This document shows positions 1 through 10,629 of a stretch of DNA of 64,000 nucleotides, piece after piece. Each line of letters starts with the position of its first letter. Position 1 is the stretch's first letter. The stretch spans positions 13,678,844 through 13,742,843 of the forward strand of contig NC_087067.1 in NCBI RefSeq assembly GCF_963678635.1, in the 5' to 3' direction. The notes under the pieces are model-generated. The model saw nothing but the letters and a program-made list of their open reading frames with translations. It did not search any database and was not told the DNA's origin. This DNA is from Symsagittifera roscoffensis (taxonomy: Eukaryota; Xenacoelomorpha; Acoela; Convolutidae). The position numbers and the translations under genes are program-made.

Positions 1-1250
1 CTAAGAAATCGTGAAAATCCAGCTAGAGTGGAGGTACCCCCGACTTGGAGGGAGCAACCGGTCAGGAGTGTGGTCATCGCAAGCTATAAGAAAAACACGG
101 ATGGCAGATACCACAGGCACAACCGCATGGATCGAAAAGCGGCGCAGTGGGCGAGAAGGGATTGTTTCCATGACGCGTCTTGGGCTGAATACTACACACA
201 GCCACGAATACCGGAGGGTGCAGTTCACCTGATTGTAGGGGACAGCCTGGTACGGGTGCTGACCCGAATCCAGTCGCACTGGCAGACTGGAGTCTTGAGT
301 TTCTCTGGAGCCTAACGTCGCAGGTGTTGGCATCACTCGAGATGTTAGGGATGGCAAGAATGTACACAGTGACTCTAATGATGGGGACCAATGACGTGTC
401 CAGAGGGGAATCGAGGAAAGTCATGAGGCTACATGATAAAATGGAGGAGTTGCAGATCCAGATGGATCCCGCCATACTCACAGTTTGCACCACCCCTTAC
501 AACATGAAGGCCGACCAACACGCGATGGAAAATAACGAGAAAAGGCGGAACCTGAACGAGATAATCAGGCAGATACATCAAAGGAGTGTCCTTCCCGTCA
601 GATTGCTGGACGTAGCCGACTAAATGGAGCGATCCTTCCCGGAGGATGCGTCCTCAGATGGAATCCATTTCGACAGACCTAGGGGTGTCGAGTGGTTGAA
701 CGACGTTTTCCAGAGGCACATAAGTGAGTTGGAGTCAGACATGCTTGAAACGGCCCAATTCACATTCGGTCCACCCCCAAATCCCCCGTTCCTTGCCACA
801 AGACCCCTGTCCAGTCGCCTGGGAGCAAGAGTCGACTCAAGAGACAGCTCGAGGAGCAGCCGGACTAGATTACCGGGTTCCACGCCAATGGAAGCCGAGG
901 AAGCGGAGTCATCAACGCCCCAAATTTCAGTGGTGTCCTCAGTGGTAGTGGTAGTTAACAAGATAGTGGAGAAACCAGCGGAGGCAAGCCGAACGCGATA
1001 TCTGGAGAAAGTAAAGGAGTTGGACCTGGAGGATCTGGAGTGCAGACAGGAGTTGGCGGAAGTTCTGGGGCTCAAGCACGTGTCACACGAGGATTTGAGT
1101 CGACACCAGTGCGTAGACTGGCTAAAGGCCCACGAAACGCATTTCTCGAGAGCAAGAATGATGGAGACGGCTGATCTGACTGGGATCCCCATGAGATCAG
1201 TCATGGGACCGATCAATTACAGACCTCTCAAGTTGCTGGGGAGTCCGGGA
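1..1250 (+). pseudogene. SGNH/GDSL-hydrolase domain of a retroelement ORF, 5' end outside window
   Basis: The frame is open from base 1 and reads GDSLVR at 238-255 (block I, nucleophile Ser). A frameshift near 300-320 leads into a second frame with GTND at 384-395 (block III) and DGIHFD at 657-674 (block V, catalytic Asp and His). These are the hallmark blocks of SGNH/GDSL hydrolases, which cut ester bonds of lipids or sugars. The frame from about 315 to 1319 is continuous except for one TAA at 621-623. After the SGNH domain comes a Pro/Ser/Arg-rich linker (about 760-920) and a charged helical stretch (960-1130). A diverged relative lies at 43.56-45.07 kb, so I read this as part of an LTR-element ORF. 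The true start is outside the window. The SGNH call is good; substrate and activity are unknown. Confidence 0.6.
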
Positions 1251-3268
1251 CTCATAGTGGAGCCCCCCAAGCACCGAACAAGTATCGCAGAATCAGATTG
1301 GCAACTCCTGCGCAGTTGAGGGTAGTAGACAAGCTACTGGAACCAAAAGAGATGGAACTACCAGATGCCGCTTACGAGGGTGCGAAATTGGCAGACGACC
1401 CAAGATATGGGAAACCCTGCGGCAGTGCCCAATTGGCCAAGACACTAGCGGTATACGATAGAGCGGATCCAGCAGCCGCGAGGGTGATCATCGCGACGGG
1501 ATCGGATTTCGAGGGAACGTCTCCCAAGGTTCTGGCCGGAAACTCTCATATACTCGCTGCCAGGTGCAGAGTCGAACCAGATGTTGACCTTGGTGGTGGC
1601 GATAAAGTCAGAGATGCCTTGCGAACCAGAGCTACTGCTGTTCGCAGGAATGAACGATCACCTGCATGCGGCTGGGCTTCTAGAGCAGTTGAAAGGAGAT
1701 GAGCCTACGCCAAAGAAAATCTGGGAGGCTATCCAGACGTTGTTTGCCGCGATGAACGAGATGCGGGAAAATGTCAGTTCGCGATTTGGACCCAAGACGA
1801 AAGTGGTATTCACGACGTCCCCCGGATACGCGAGCATGCCTCCTGCTCTGCAGTTTGTGTATTGCTATTTTGATCCTAATAGCCGAAGGGAACGCATGGC
1901 GGATCCTGATGGCAGCTACCAATCGAGAGCTGGAACCCACGAACTTGAGACTTCGGATGTCAGAACTGGCGGCGGCGTGGGCGGACGTGCCCCTCGCATT
2001 GAGGGGATTCTATGAATTGGCAGATATCATCATTGTATTGGATGAGGTCCTCTTACTTGAGATCTCGAATCTCGCCAGGCAACTGAAGTTCAGTCCGATA
2101 ATAGGGGATGACCACCCATTAATAAGTCACCTGATAGCCAGCTTATGGTTCCGAGGTATGGAATTGACCATCACGAGCTCCACTAGCAAATCGAGGGGAT
2201 TAAGCAACGAAAGAAAGATTGTGGCTGCGACTGAAAAGCAAATGGAATCGATGGTGTATCGACTAACACAAGAGAGAGGCAGGTGGCCGTTTCTAACACC
2301 AAGGCTAGAGAATGCTACGGACAAGACAAGGGAGAGTGCCCCACCTCTCGTGAAGCAGATCTGGGAATTTCTTGAGGAACAGTTGGAGGTAGCCGAGAGT
2401 AGGGAGATGACGGTGGCTAGGTTCGTCACGGCAGCGAACGAGGTCACCATTGGAGGATTCTGGAGGGAGCATGCAAAAGGTGAGCTGAGGACGAGGAAAT
2501 ATCACGAGATCCTGAAATTCTTGAGTCCTTGTTGGGAAAAAAAATACATGGCTGGAGTTTTTTGTGCGAAAGAGACCATTTTCGGGGCCTTTGTACAAGA
2601 ACTATTGAGCATGCCCATAAGACTGTTGCTAGGCCTATACTTAGTTTACCCAAGGTACCTGTTTGACATGAGTCCAGCGTAAATGTTCAGTCGGGGTGTA
2701 GAGACACTTCGGATTGATGGGTATCTGGCACTGGTGCTCCTGACTCATGGCGAACTGGTGTCATTTCATCGGTTGATGAAATATTGGGAGCCCCTGTCGA
2801 TGGGAAAGACCCACTCAAGTATAGACACCTACTCGTACAAGTGCGCTGCAGGACTGAAGACGTTGCTAGTGGAGTATCTTCTGATGCAAAACCGATACAT
2901 GAATGGTGGTATCCCTCTACTGACCGATCTATGCCTGGCGCTGAGGCCTGACCCAGTGGGAATGATCAGGTATTTACGGACCAACGGTTACGTACGCCTT
3001 TCCGGACCCTCTAGTGGCGGCATACCGCCATTCAATAGTGCACGTGAGCTTAATAAGCGTGTTGGATGAGACGGCGCTGAACTGGTGTCGACAAGAGGTG
3101 CTGAGGGCACGAATGAGTAATACAGTGCTCTTTGGGAAGGTGAAAGAACCCGAGTTGGTAGTGTTTAACTTCCGGGGGCAACTGCAATGCAGGATGAGGG
3201 GAAAACGTGAAGGCCCCATTGAGACTTATCCCAAGTTCTGGAATCTAAGTCCCCTAACGGCGAACTGA
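1250..3268 (+). pseudogene. Second SGNH-like domain and following helical region of the same ORF, frameshifted
   Basis: Coding sense continues through several frames: about 1250-1580, then 1581-1870, then 1865-3069 with one TAA at 2680-2682, then 3014-3268. Motifs suggest another SGNH-like fold: an ATGSDF block near 1495, GMND at 1647-1658 (compare GxND), and a DDHP..SH stretch near 2110 (compare DxxH). This is inference, since the nucleophile block is atypical. The part after 2150 is rich in charged helices and matches no family I recognise. The copy at 44.80-44.90 kb has a matching block (AAGINF) at the start of this domain, which ties the two elements together. The multiple frame changes mean the copy is dead unless the assembly contains indel errors. 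Confidence 0.5.
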
Positions 3269-3905
3269 CAAGAGATCCTGAGAATCCCCGCGTGGAAAAA
3301 GAGCTTCGAGTAAGTAAAAAGGGAGTTAGAGACGATACTAGAGATGGAAACCTTGCCCGCAACCATTCCTGAGTTTCCAACAGTCAGGAGAATGACCTTG
3401 GGGATGAATAGCTCCCTGGTGGTCCCATCCCTGTTCGCAAGAGATACGGTAGAGAGGCAGCAAAAGGAGTTCACCGATGGCTGGGACCCCTTGTTCATTG
3501 GGTATACGGCAGCGGTCTACTTACACACCTGCGACATCAAAATGAACTCATGGACGACTCAAGCGAAAAAAATGAGAGGCTCAATGCCTCCAAAAGTTGA
3601 GGTGCGGGAGATCTTGAGAACACTCGATCAGGCGAGCTTGCAGAACACATTACCGATATGGGATGATGGCAGGATGATCGTAGAAGAAGGGCACATCGCG
3701 CTGACGGACGAGATGAAGTTTGCCAAAAGGAAGTACCGGGCGCCTTACGGATTAGAACAGGTGGAAATGAAACAAGAAGGGAAAGAGCTGGATGCGGCAG
3801 GCTTGTTATATGTGGCTCTGACGGAATAAAAGAAGCAAGACCCAGCGACACCCTCACCTTTATCAGTAGGCACCCCTGGGGACAAGAGAGGCGGCCATTG
3901 TTAAG
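3269..3905 (+). pseudogene. C-terminal segment of the SGNH-containing ORF, function unknown
   Basis: The frame ending at 3268 (TGA 3266-3268) continues without shift through 3829, interrupted by TAA at 3311-3313. It can be read on past TAA 3827-3829 to about 3905. The longest uninterrupted piece is 3344-3829 (161 codons), a charged, mostly helical protein with no motif I recognise. The continuous frame with only point stops suggests the C-terminus of the upstream polyprotein rather than an independent gene. Sequence character changes sharply to AT-rich non-coding DNA after about 3950. Confidence 0.4.
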
Positions 3906-3949
3906 TAGATCCTTGGAAGATCCCGGCCGTGTGAGAAAGCGATTGCTAA

Positions 3950-4740
3950 ATTAACTATCTTTCATTATGGTTAGCGCCGACGAATTTTAAATGATAGACC
4001 CAAAATATACATGTGGAAAATTGAACGAATAAACGATACGTGTGGAAAACGATACCATGTTGTTTCTTGTAAAATGATCATTTTAGTGCTGAAAAAAGAG
4101 TTGATTGCATAAATATTTTTTGCCGAACGTAAAAGTAATTACGTTTGAACTGTAAAGAATAATAAGTCCTTGAGTTGAAAAAAAAACACGCTCAATAACT
4201 CGAAGCGGATCCCGAAGTTATCAGAACTGAAAAATTCGTTCTCTATATAGGGACAAGCTAGTTTTTTTGGCCACGTTATTGAACAACGCAGAAGTCGAAT
4301 CAAACATTTTAAACAGAATTCAGATCATATGCACTTTTTTTTAAATCGTAGAGTTGTAAAATAATTTTATCTTCTGAAGTGTTTTCGAAAGAAGTGAAAT
4401 TTTTGTACTAAAATAAATCAGTAATTTTTTAAAACATTTTACTGCCGGTTTTGTTGCAAAAAATAAGAAATCAGGTGGTTCAGTTTGAAGAAACTAGAAG
4501 GTTTTGTCATTAGGTTTTTGTGTTGATGAAATTGGTGTACAAAATTATTAGATATTCACATTTTTTTTTAATTTTGAAGGCTTCAGTAATTTTTGCTTCG
4601 AAAATTTCAACAAAATTTTATAAAATGAAACAACGTATGAAAATGGACCTGTAGGTTTTTCAAAAATCTCTTTTTTTTTGAACGTGTAGTTTTTAAATAT
4701 AGCCTGAGAGTTAAAGTTTGTATGTCTAATTTAAAACCAA
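3950..4740. other. AT-rich non-coding stretch
   Basis: This stretch is dominated by A and T runs and has no open frame of note on either strand. It separates two coding-like segments of element A. It may be an insertion or an intergenic part of the element. No terminal repeats were seen by eye. Confidence 0.5.
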
Positions 4741-4743
4741 AAA

Positions 4744-5445
4744 AGAAAAGGCGGCGTAGAAGACCGATTTAGGAAGATACTTGAGGGAAGGCGAGCCGAG
4801 TCAGAAGAAGAAAGCATAGACGTAACTCTCAGTGAAACAGGAGAGGAAATGGAATTGGGGAATACACCTCAGCCGAAAGCAGCTGAGGAGGATTTCACCG
4901 CCCAGGAGCTACTACAGGACCTGAGCGGAGACGATTGGGCGAACACTGCCACGCCAACTCTGACCTCATCCCCTCGTAAGAACCTGGAACTACCATTGAC
5001 AAGCGGGCTTCCAACATGGGGATGATACTCTTGAGTACAGAAGAGAGGCAGAAAAACACGTTTGAGGGGAACAAGAGCATGTTTCTAGGGACTCTGGATG
5101 AGAAGGCTTGGCGGGATTTCTTGAGTGAATTAAATCATGAGACGAAGAGTGAGACCACGCTAGATAACTTCAAGGAAGAACTGTGGAACACGGTGGTCAA
5201 GTTCGGGGAACCGGTGTTGATGGGCACCGGGCTGGAAGAAAAAGCAAGAAAGGAGCTGCTGAGCAAGATGGTCAAGTTGAGGGAGATGCGACAGAAGACC
5301 AAGGATGATGAATGTAAAGACGGCTCTACTCTGAGAAAAAAACTGATGATAAAATAATTAAAGTTAAAGGGGAGGATAAGATTAAGACTAGTAATATGAT
5401 TAAAAGTACTAATATCCTTAAGGCTCGAGCAGGGGGAGGCAAGAG
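4744..5445 (+). pseudogene. Highly charged ORF fragments of element A, unassigned
   Basis: Frame 1 is open from about 4744 to TGA 5023-5025 and encodes an acidic Glu/Ser-rich segment. It overlaps a frame from 5016 to 5357 encoding 113 residues rich in Lys and Glu (helical). A third frame, from about 5340 to 5490, is open across the next gap and is Lys-rich. Together they look like one formerly continuous, disordered or coiled protein broken by frameshifts. No domain is recognised. Position and strand suggest the N-terminal part of the protein at 5446-7131. Confidence 0.35.
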
Positions 5446-7131
5446 TTGGAAGGGTCGGACCGGGACAGAGAGATCGAATCAGTGATGATAGTGACGACAC
5501 CCCCAAGCAAAGGTATGAAGTCTCGAAAGAGGAAACGGGAGATAGAGGAGTTGAGCAGCCCATCGGTGGATGCTGTATCGGAGAAGAACTTGAGGGAGAC
5601 TGCCCCCATGATCCTAGCGCGTTGGAAGACGGCAGCCTACAAGAGTAGCTCCGAATCAAGGAGGATAGCCGAAATAGTGAAAGAGATAGACTTCTCGACA
5701 AGTCTGGTAACGGAAGAAGACTTCAAACCTCAGAAGGAAGGCGGAGGGCACACCTGTGATGGACGATCATGTGTCAGAATACAATCTTTTCAGGGAGAAG
5801 ACCTAGTCACTTGGTTTGGTGACATAACAGAAAGAGAGAAAATCGAGGTGCAGATAATGGCTGAGTGCTATACGAACACTTCAGTGCTTATAGCAACGGC
5901 GCTGGGGTTCTTCTCTAGAATGTCTAGTCTGCAATCACTGGAGATGATGGAGTCTGAACACCATTTGGTGACGGCGTTGAGCGTGGAGTCGTGGCCGGGG
6001 GCGTTGCAAACCACCCAGAAACATATCAGAGGGTGGAAGATTGGTCTAGAGGCGGAGATGGGATTTCCCGTGAGCGAAGCTTATGGCCTGCCTGTAAATG
6101 CAAAGTCCTTGGTGGGATCAGTAATGGCCAACCTATTGGGGAGCCATTATCTATTGCACATGGCAATGGTGGAGGTATCCGGCCAAAGGATACTAGTGGA
6201 TAAGGCCTTCTCGGTACCCAAGTGCGTACGACTGGCTCAAATGTCACATCATTCACATAGGCTCTTGAGGAAGATCCTGCGAACGGTGACAAGGGCACAA
6301 AGAGATGACTTGAGTGAGATCTGGGGAGAAGAACTCTTGAGCTTGGGGGACAAAAACTCGAGTGATTTTGAGAAACAGAATGCCATCGGGAAGCCGATGA
6401 ATAGTGTTCCAGCGCAGGAGGAAAACGATATGACGCACGAGAAAATGATGGAACTAGAGCCTCTGCTGGAAGCATCGGGAGAACGCAATCTTCGAAACAT
6501 AGAGATTACACATAGGGAATGCCCATGCCATTGCTTGGCACAGACAGTGTGATACCCGGAGCATTCAAACCTTTGTTTAGTGTGGGATGTTGAAGAAATT
6601 CAGTCAATCGGGTTACCCGATTATCAGCAGAAGGTGACCATCTTGGTAATAAGTACGATGTTGGCGTTACGGTGGATCGAGGAAAATGTAACGAAATATA
6701 GGGAGTCGCAGACACCAACGGCGGAATCGATATACGCTATAGATTACAGCAGGAGACTTGAGTTGTTTGAGACTGTATGCAAGGTATTTGCCATACCAAT
6801 GGAAGTCAGGCACGTATGGAGCCGCATAAGGTTCTTTCCGTGGTTTCGAGCGACGTTAACATCTTGGTTGTACATAGCGACGAAAGATCACATGAAGAAA
6901 TACCAAAAGGAATATCGACAGTCCCTGGCGAAGATAGGTCCGGAAGCCTTCAAGAGACCTCTGCTGACCCATCGAAATGCGATCAGAACAGGTTGGAAAA
7001 GAGTCGGTAGGGTGTCTAGAGATAACACCAAAGCAAGAGAATCGATACTGGAGGAGGACTTGGCGAAGAACGTGAGCTTGAGCCTGCACAATTCCTTTTG
7101 CTTGAACAGGGAATTGAAAATGAAATGTTAA
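5446..7131 (+). pseudogene. Long unassigned retroelement ORF with one in-frame stop
   Basis: One frame runs from 5446 (TTG; the ATG-bounded start is uncertain) to TAA near 7131, broken only by TGA 6550-6552. It would encode about 560 residues. The first part has a Lys/Arg-rich patch (about residues 26-33), then a mostly helical body. Around 6510-6595 an alternative frame also looks coding, so a pair of compensating indels may lie there. The C-terminal stretch at about 7040-7130 (LEEDLAKN, then NSFC) resembles the end of the ORFs at 10.39-10.63 kb and 44.98-45.22 kb (KEDLERN, NSFC), so this is the 3'-terminal protein of the same element family. No catalytic motif was recognised; a structural or capsid-like role would be a guess. 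Confidence 0.45.
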
Positions 7132-7143
7132 CCGAATCGGGCA

Positions 7144-7305
7144 ATGAGGTTGCAGGAGCAGAAGGAGTGGATGCGATCCTTCGAACAATTTAGAGCATGG
7201 GAAGAAATCGTGATCAGCTCTGATGATGAGGAAGCGCTACTAAGGCAGATCACGGTGTCAAATTCATCGGGTCCTAGGACTTCGAAGGCTAGGAATACGA
7301 AGTGA
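7144..7305 (+). CDS. Small acidic 53-residue ORF at the element's 3' coding end
   Basis: ATG at 7144, stop TGA at 7303-7305. It encodes a Glu/Asp-rich helical peptide with an SSDDEEA patch. The 3'-terminal ORFs of the related copies at 10.6 and 45.2 kb also end in an acidic Ser/Glu run (EEEMEH), so this is likely the detached C-terminus of the preceding ORF. No independent function is claimed. Confidence 0.3.
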   Translation: MRLQEQKEWMRSFEQFRAWEEIVISSDDEEALLRQITVSNSSGPRTSKARNTK

Positions 7306-7708
7306 GCAGGGAGCTCAATGTGGGTTTCTTGAGTCTTGAGAGGGAAAGGAAGGGGCTCGAGTGTGAACTCGGATGAAATCCGAGGTCACGAAAAAGAAAT
7401 TTTAACGAAACAAAGTGTTGTTATTAATATGCTATAGTTATTATATAAATCAAAATGTTGCATGACAATTTCCTGATTGGATAGGACAAAAGAAATTTTA
7501 ATCATAAGCTTCAAAAGCGGAGATTTAAGGTGCAGGTATATAAAAATTCTGATTGCTGTTTAGCGATAGTGTGACAATTTTATATGGTTGTGAATTTTGG
7601 GGCGTAGATAAACTTAAGTCTGCTGCAAACCTCTGTAAATGACCACTGGCACTGTATCTTGAGCAGCACTCGGTATTCTGGGGACTCACTGGCAGGCGGC
7701 AATACGCG
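7306..7708. other. Non-coding tail of element A
   Basis: No convincing gene. It follows the 3' coding end of element A and is increasingly AT-rich. It ends at the left edge of the 2.46-kb duplicated block. Confidence 0.4.
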
Positions 7709-8682
7709 ATGAGCACATCGATCTTGAGTCTGGGGAGTATGTGCCAGTCGGTCAAATTTGGAAGTTTGACCTTGAGGAATACGAACTACGTAATTTTGGG
7801 AGGAAATTTATTTTTTCAAATGCTCAACTTTCTCGCGAAAACTGAAAATCTCAGAAATACAAGATCAAAACGATCGGATAACAATCGCGAGAAAGTGGTC
7901 AATTTAAGCAGCGGGAAATTGCTATTCGCAATTTCTGACATCTAAGTAACATGAGAGTAGAGCTGTCCTATCTTGATACAGAAAACAAAGAACATCAAAA
8001 TTCAGTTGGACCCGAGTGAACCATCGGTGGAAAAGTGGACAACCGAGGTGTCCGAATGGTCCAGAACCAAAACTCCGTTCTTGAGATAAAACTTGTTCGA
8101 TTAGAACTTACTGAACCAAACCTAATTTCCCGAGTATTCTCAAGTTGCTTACTAATTTAGTTACCTCTAATTCTCGAGTGTGCTGGTATGTGAAAACCCA
8201 ATTTAATTTTCTTGAGTGTGTTTTATGATTGTTATGTTGAGGTACGGAGAGTTTTAGGTTGATCCATCTGAAATGGATCAAAGTTTCACTGTCTGATAAA
8301 AGTAACTGTACGGATTGTTCCGACCCTTTTTTTAACGGCGTTCGTGTATTTTGGGTATTTTGAGACCTAAGTATGGGGACGTTCTTATTTTCTAGAGTGG
8401 GGGGGGGGGGGTATTTTGGTAGTGACTTTTAAGCTGTAACGGGTTTTTAGTCTCATGTCGCAAAAGACCGAATTGGCTCCGACCGTTCGAGCTAGAAAAA
8501 CACAAAAGATAGTGTCCCTGACTCTTGAGCCAATGGTTATAGGGCCTATTTTTCTTTAACCTCATATGTGTTCTAATTTTTTAAATAGCAATGAAAACAG
8601 TTGGTAATTTTTTGATGGTATAGACTAAAACATCAAGATTTAAAAAAAAATTAATCAGAAAATATTGGAATTACTCATGATA

Positions 8683-9747
8683 TTGGAACATTTATGTGAC
8701 AACACTTATTTTTGAACAACACTTATTCAGAATGTCACCAAAATTTTTACATCGACCTGCTGCAAATGATCTAAACTTCTAAATTTCCTGACTTGCGCGT
8801 GAAACAGACCGGCGCTGATGTTGACACGACTTGGTACAGAAAACCAACTGATACAGGATTGACTCTCTCTTTTGGAGCTCTTGCACCGATGAGATACAAG
8901 AAGAACATTGTGCAAGGAACTGTGCATCGTGTGTTTAATGCCTCTTCCAACTGGCATTCTTTCGCGGAAAGCACAACTGAGGTTGGTTGTATGCTGGAGA
9001 AAAACCAATACCCACTTCAGTTTTATGAACCCATCTTCCGTGAGACTCTCAACAAGATCATTGAGAAACACATGAAACAAGACACAAATACCAAGACAAC
9101 AGAAAAAGCGGCTAAGAAACGCATACTTTTTGTCATGCAAAATAGGGGCAACAAAAAAGCCGTTTTCTCAAAGCCTCTCCGAAAAATGGCCAATATTTCT
9201 GTCATCTTCACAACTAGACAGAAGAAGACAGCCTTACCATCGCTGAAACCAAAATAACCAGAGAATCTTCGTGGCAACGTGGTTTACGAAATCACTTGTT
9301 CTAGAAGCCATTTATGCTACGTCAGGCAAACAACCCATCACCTAGCCACCAGAGCGCACGAACATTCCAGAGGTACTGGCCCAGTAGGGGAACACCTCAA
9401 TTGGTGTGGTGTTACCATTGACAGCTGCGAAGTAAAGATCATTGACACAGCAAGAGACTCCGCTTAACTTTTAACCTTGGAAGCATTGCATATCAACCAG
9501 AAAAAGCCTTCAATCAACCGGAAGGAAGAGTACAAGGCTCGCGAGTTGACCCTGAAGCTGTAACATTGTTACATTGTCCCACATTCCAGTGGCTTGTTCC
9601 AATCAAACTTGCTTATCACAGTTCTATCTGTTTTTAATTGCTTTTTTATAAATGTGCTTTTAATTTGTATAATTTTGCTATTTTTTAGTTACTGTTGATG
9701 ATATAATGTCGAAAACGTTTTACCATTGATGTTTCTTCCCTGAGATC
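8683..9747 (+). mobile_element. 5'-truncated Penelope-like element insertion with 13-bp target duplication
   Basis: The insert is flanked by ATTACTCATGATA at 8670-8682 and again at 9748-9760. The uninterrupted flanking sequence is present at 20,318-20,680, where a single ATTACTAATGATA (20,422-20,434) sits at the equivalent place. This gives the insertion boundaries directly. The insert carries the end of an RT-type ORF and a GIY-YIG endonuclease domain (8793-9563), as in Penelope-like elements. It lacks the RT catalytic core, so it is 5'-truncated. Confidence 0.75.
8793..9563 (+). pseudogene. Penelope-like RT C-terminus plus GIY-YIG endonuclease, copy 1
   Basis: A single frame runs from 8793 to TAA 9561-9563 with two internal stops (TAA 9255-9257 and 9465-9467). 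The first part has the YRKPTDTGL and RYKKNIVQ..HR motifs typical of the post-RT region of Penelope-like elements. After the first stop comes the GIY-YIG domain: VYEITC, then CYVRQT (the usual Gly of YVG is Arg here), LATRAHEH with the conserved Arg, and after the second stop TLEALHI with the catalytic-type Glu. In intact elements this nuclease nicks target DNA to prime reverse transcription. Both stops are shared with copy 2, so the element was dead before the block was duplicated. Confidence 0.7.
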
Positions 9748-10172
9748 ATTACTCATGATACTTTACTTTTTTATTTGAATTCTTCATTAATTTATTACCA
9801 AAAATAGTATCAACGAAGGTCTGCAGGACGAAACAATGGGAGCGAAAAATAATTAACACTTCGTTCATAGGGAGACTTTTTAAAAAATATATTCACTTTC
9901 CTGAAAAACTAGTTTATTTCAAAAACAATTATGTTGTATCTAGTCGTCCAATATAACCAATTTTGGGCTTATTTTTTTCTGCAAAATTCATAGCTGATTT
10001 TTTTGCGTTTTTCAAAAAAATGCATTTTTCAACCGGAAACTGAATTTTTTTAATATGAACGAGTTTTTGAAAAGAGAACTGAATAATTCAACATAAGGCT
10101 AACCCTCTTAATCCTCCTTCAACTAGAAGCCCTACTTTGTTTCGAAAAATTTTTTTTGTGACATTCGACCAG

Positions 10173-10629
10173 ACGGTAAGGTTTGCAGCCGATGCCATAA
10201 AGATGCTGAACGGAGCGAGGCTATCCGTCAACGGACTGTACTCAGTCGCAGGTGTGGACTGGTTGATAGCAGCTGGCATTAACTTCAGCTCCACGACCGC
10301 CTTAAGATTCGCCCATTTAGAGATACTACCCTCAAATAAAACAATGGGTAAAATAAAGGCAAGACCTTTGCAGGACGTGAAACTGAATCATGGTGAAAGA
10401 AATGTTGAAGGAAGACTTGGAGAGAAACGCGACGTTGTGGCTCCAAAACAGCTTCTGCCGAAACATGGAGACTAACGTTGATCCTCTACATTGTTGCAAA
10501 CAAAGAGTAGAAGACCAGAAGTGTTGGAAGACTGCCTCCAACAGCGTCAAAATAGCTACCAACGTGTTGCAAGACACTGAGACTGAAAGTGCGGAGTCAA
10601 TGTCACAGGAGGAGGAGATGGAACATTGA
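10173..10629 (+). pseudogene. 3' coding end of the SGNH-type element, fragment
   Basis: Two overlapping frames carry the signal. The first (to about 10,392) encodes a segment with LSVNGLYSVAG and AAGINF, equivalent to the start of the second SGNH-like domain of element A. The second (10,390-10,629, 79 residues) encodes the terminal KEDLERN...NSFC region and a final acidic EEEMEH. The same two-frame structure is present at 44.76-45.22 kb, so the frameshift predates the copy. The upstream part of the ORF is missing here. Confidence 0.5.

Larger units (their letters stand above)
7709..10172 (+). repeat. 2.46-kb duplicated block, copy 1 (second copy at 13,348-15,808)
   Basis: The sequence matches 13,348-15,808 almost base for base at an offset of about 5,639, including the Penelope-like insertion and a poly-G run (13 G at 8399-8411 here, 11 G in the other copy). 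The left edge is near ATCGATCTTGAGTC at 7717. The right edge is the 16-bp string GTGACATTCGACCAGA ending at 10172. After it, this copy continues into the SGNH-element 3' end, while copy 2 continues into the element tail directly. Confidence 0.85.

Noticed and set aside
8793-9563. Homing endonuclease or host GIY-YIG nuclease gene
   Set aside because: The preceding YRKPTDTGL region, target duplication and empty site show a Penelope-like retroelement.
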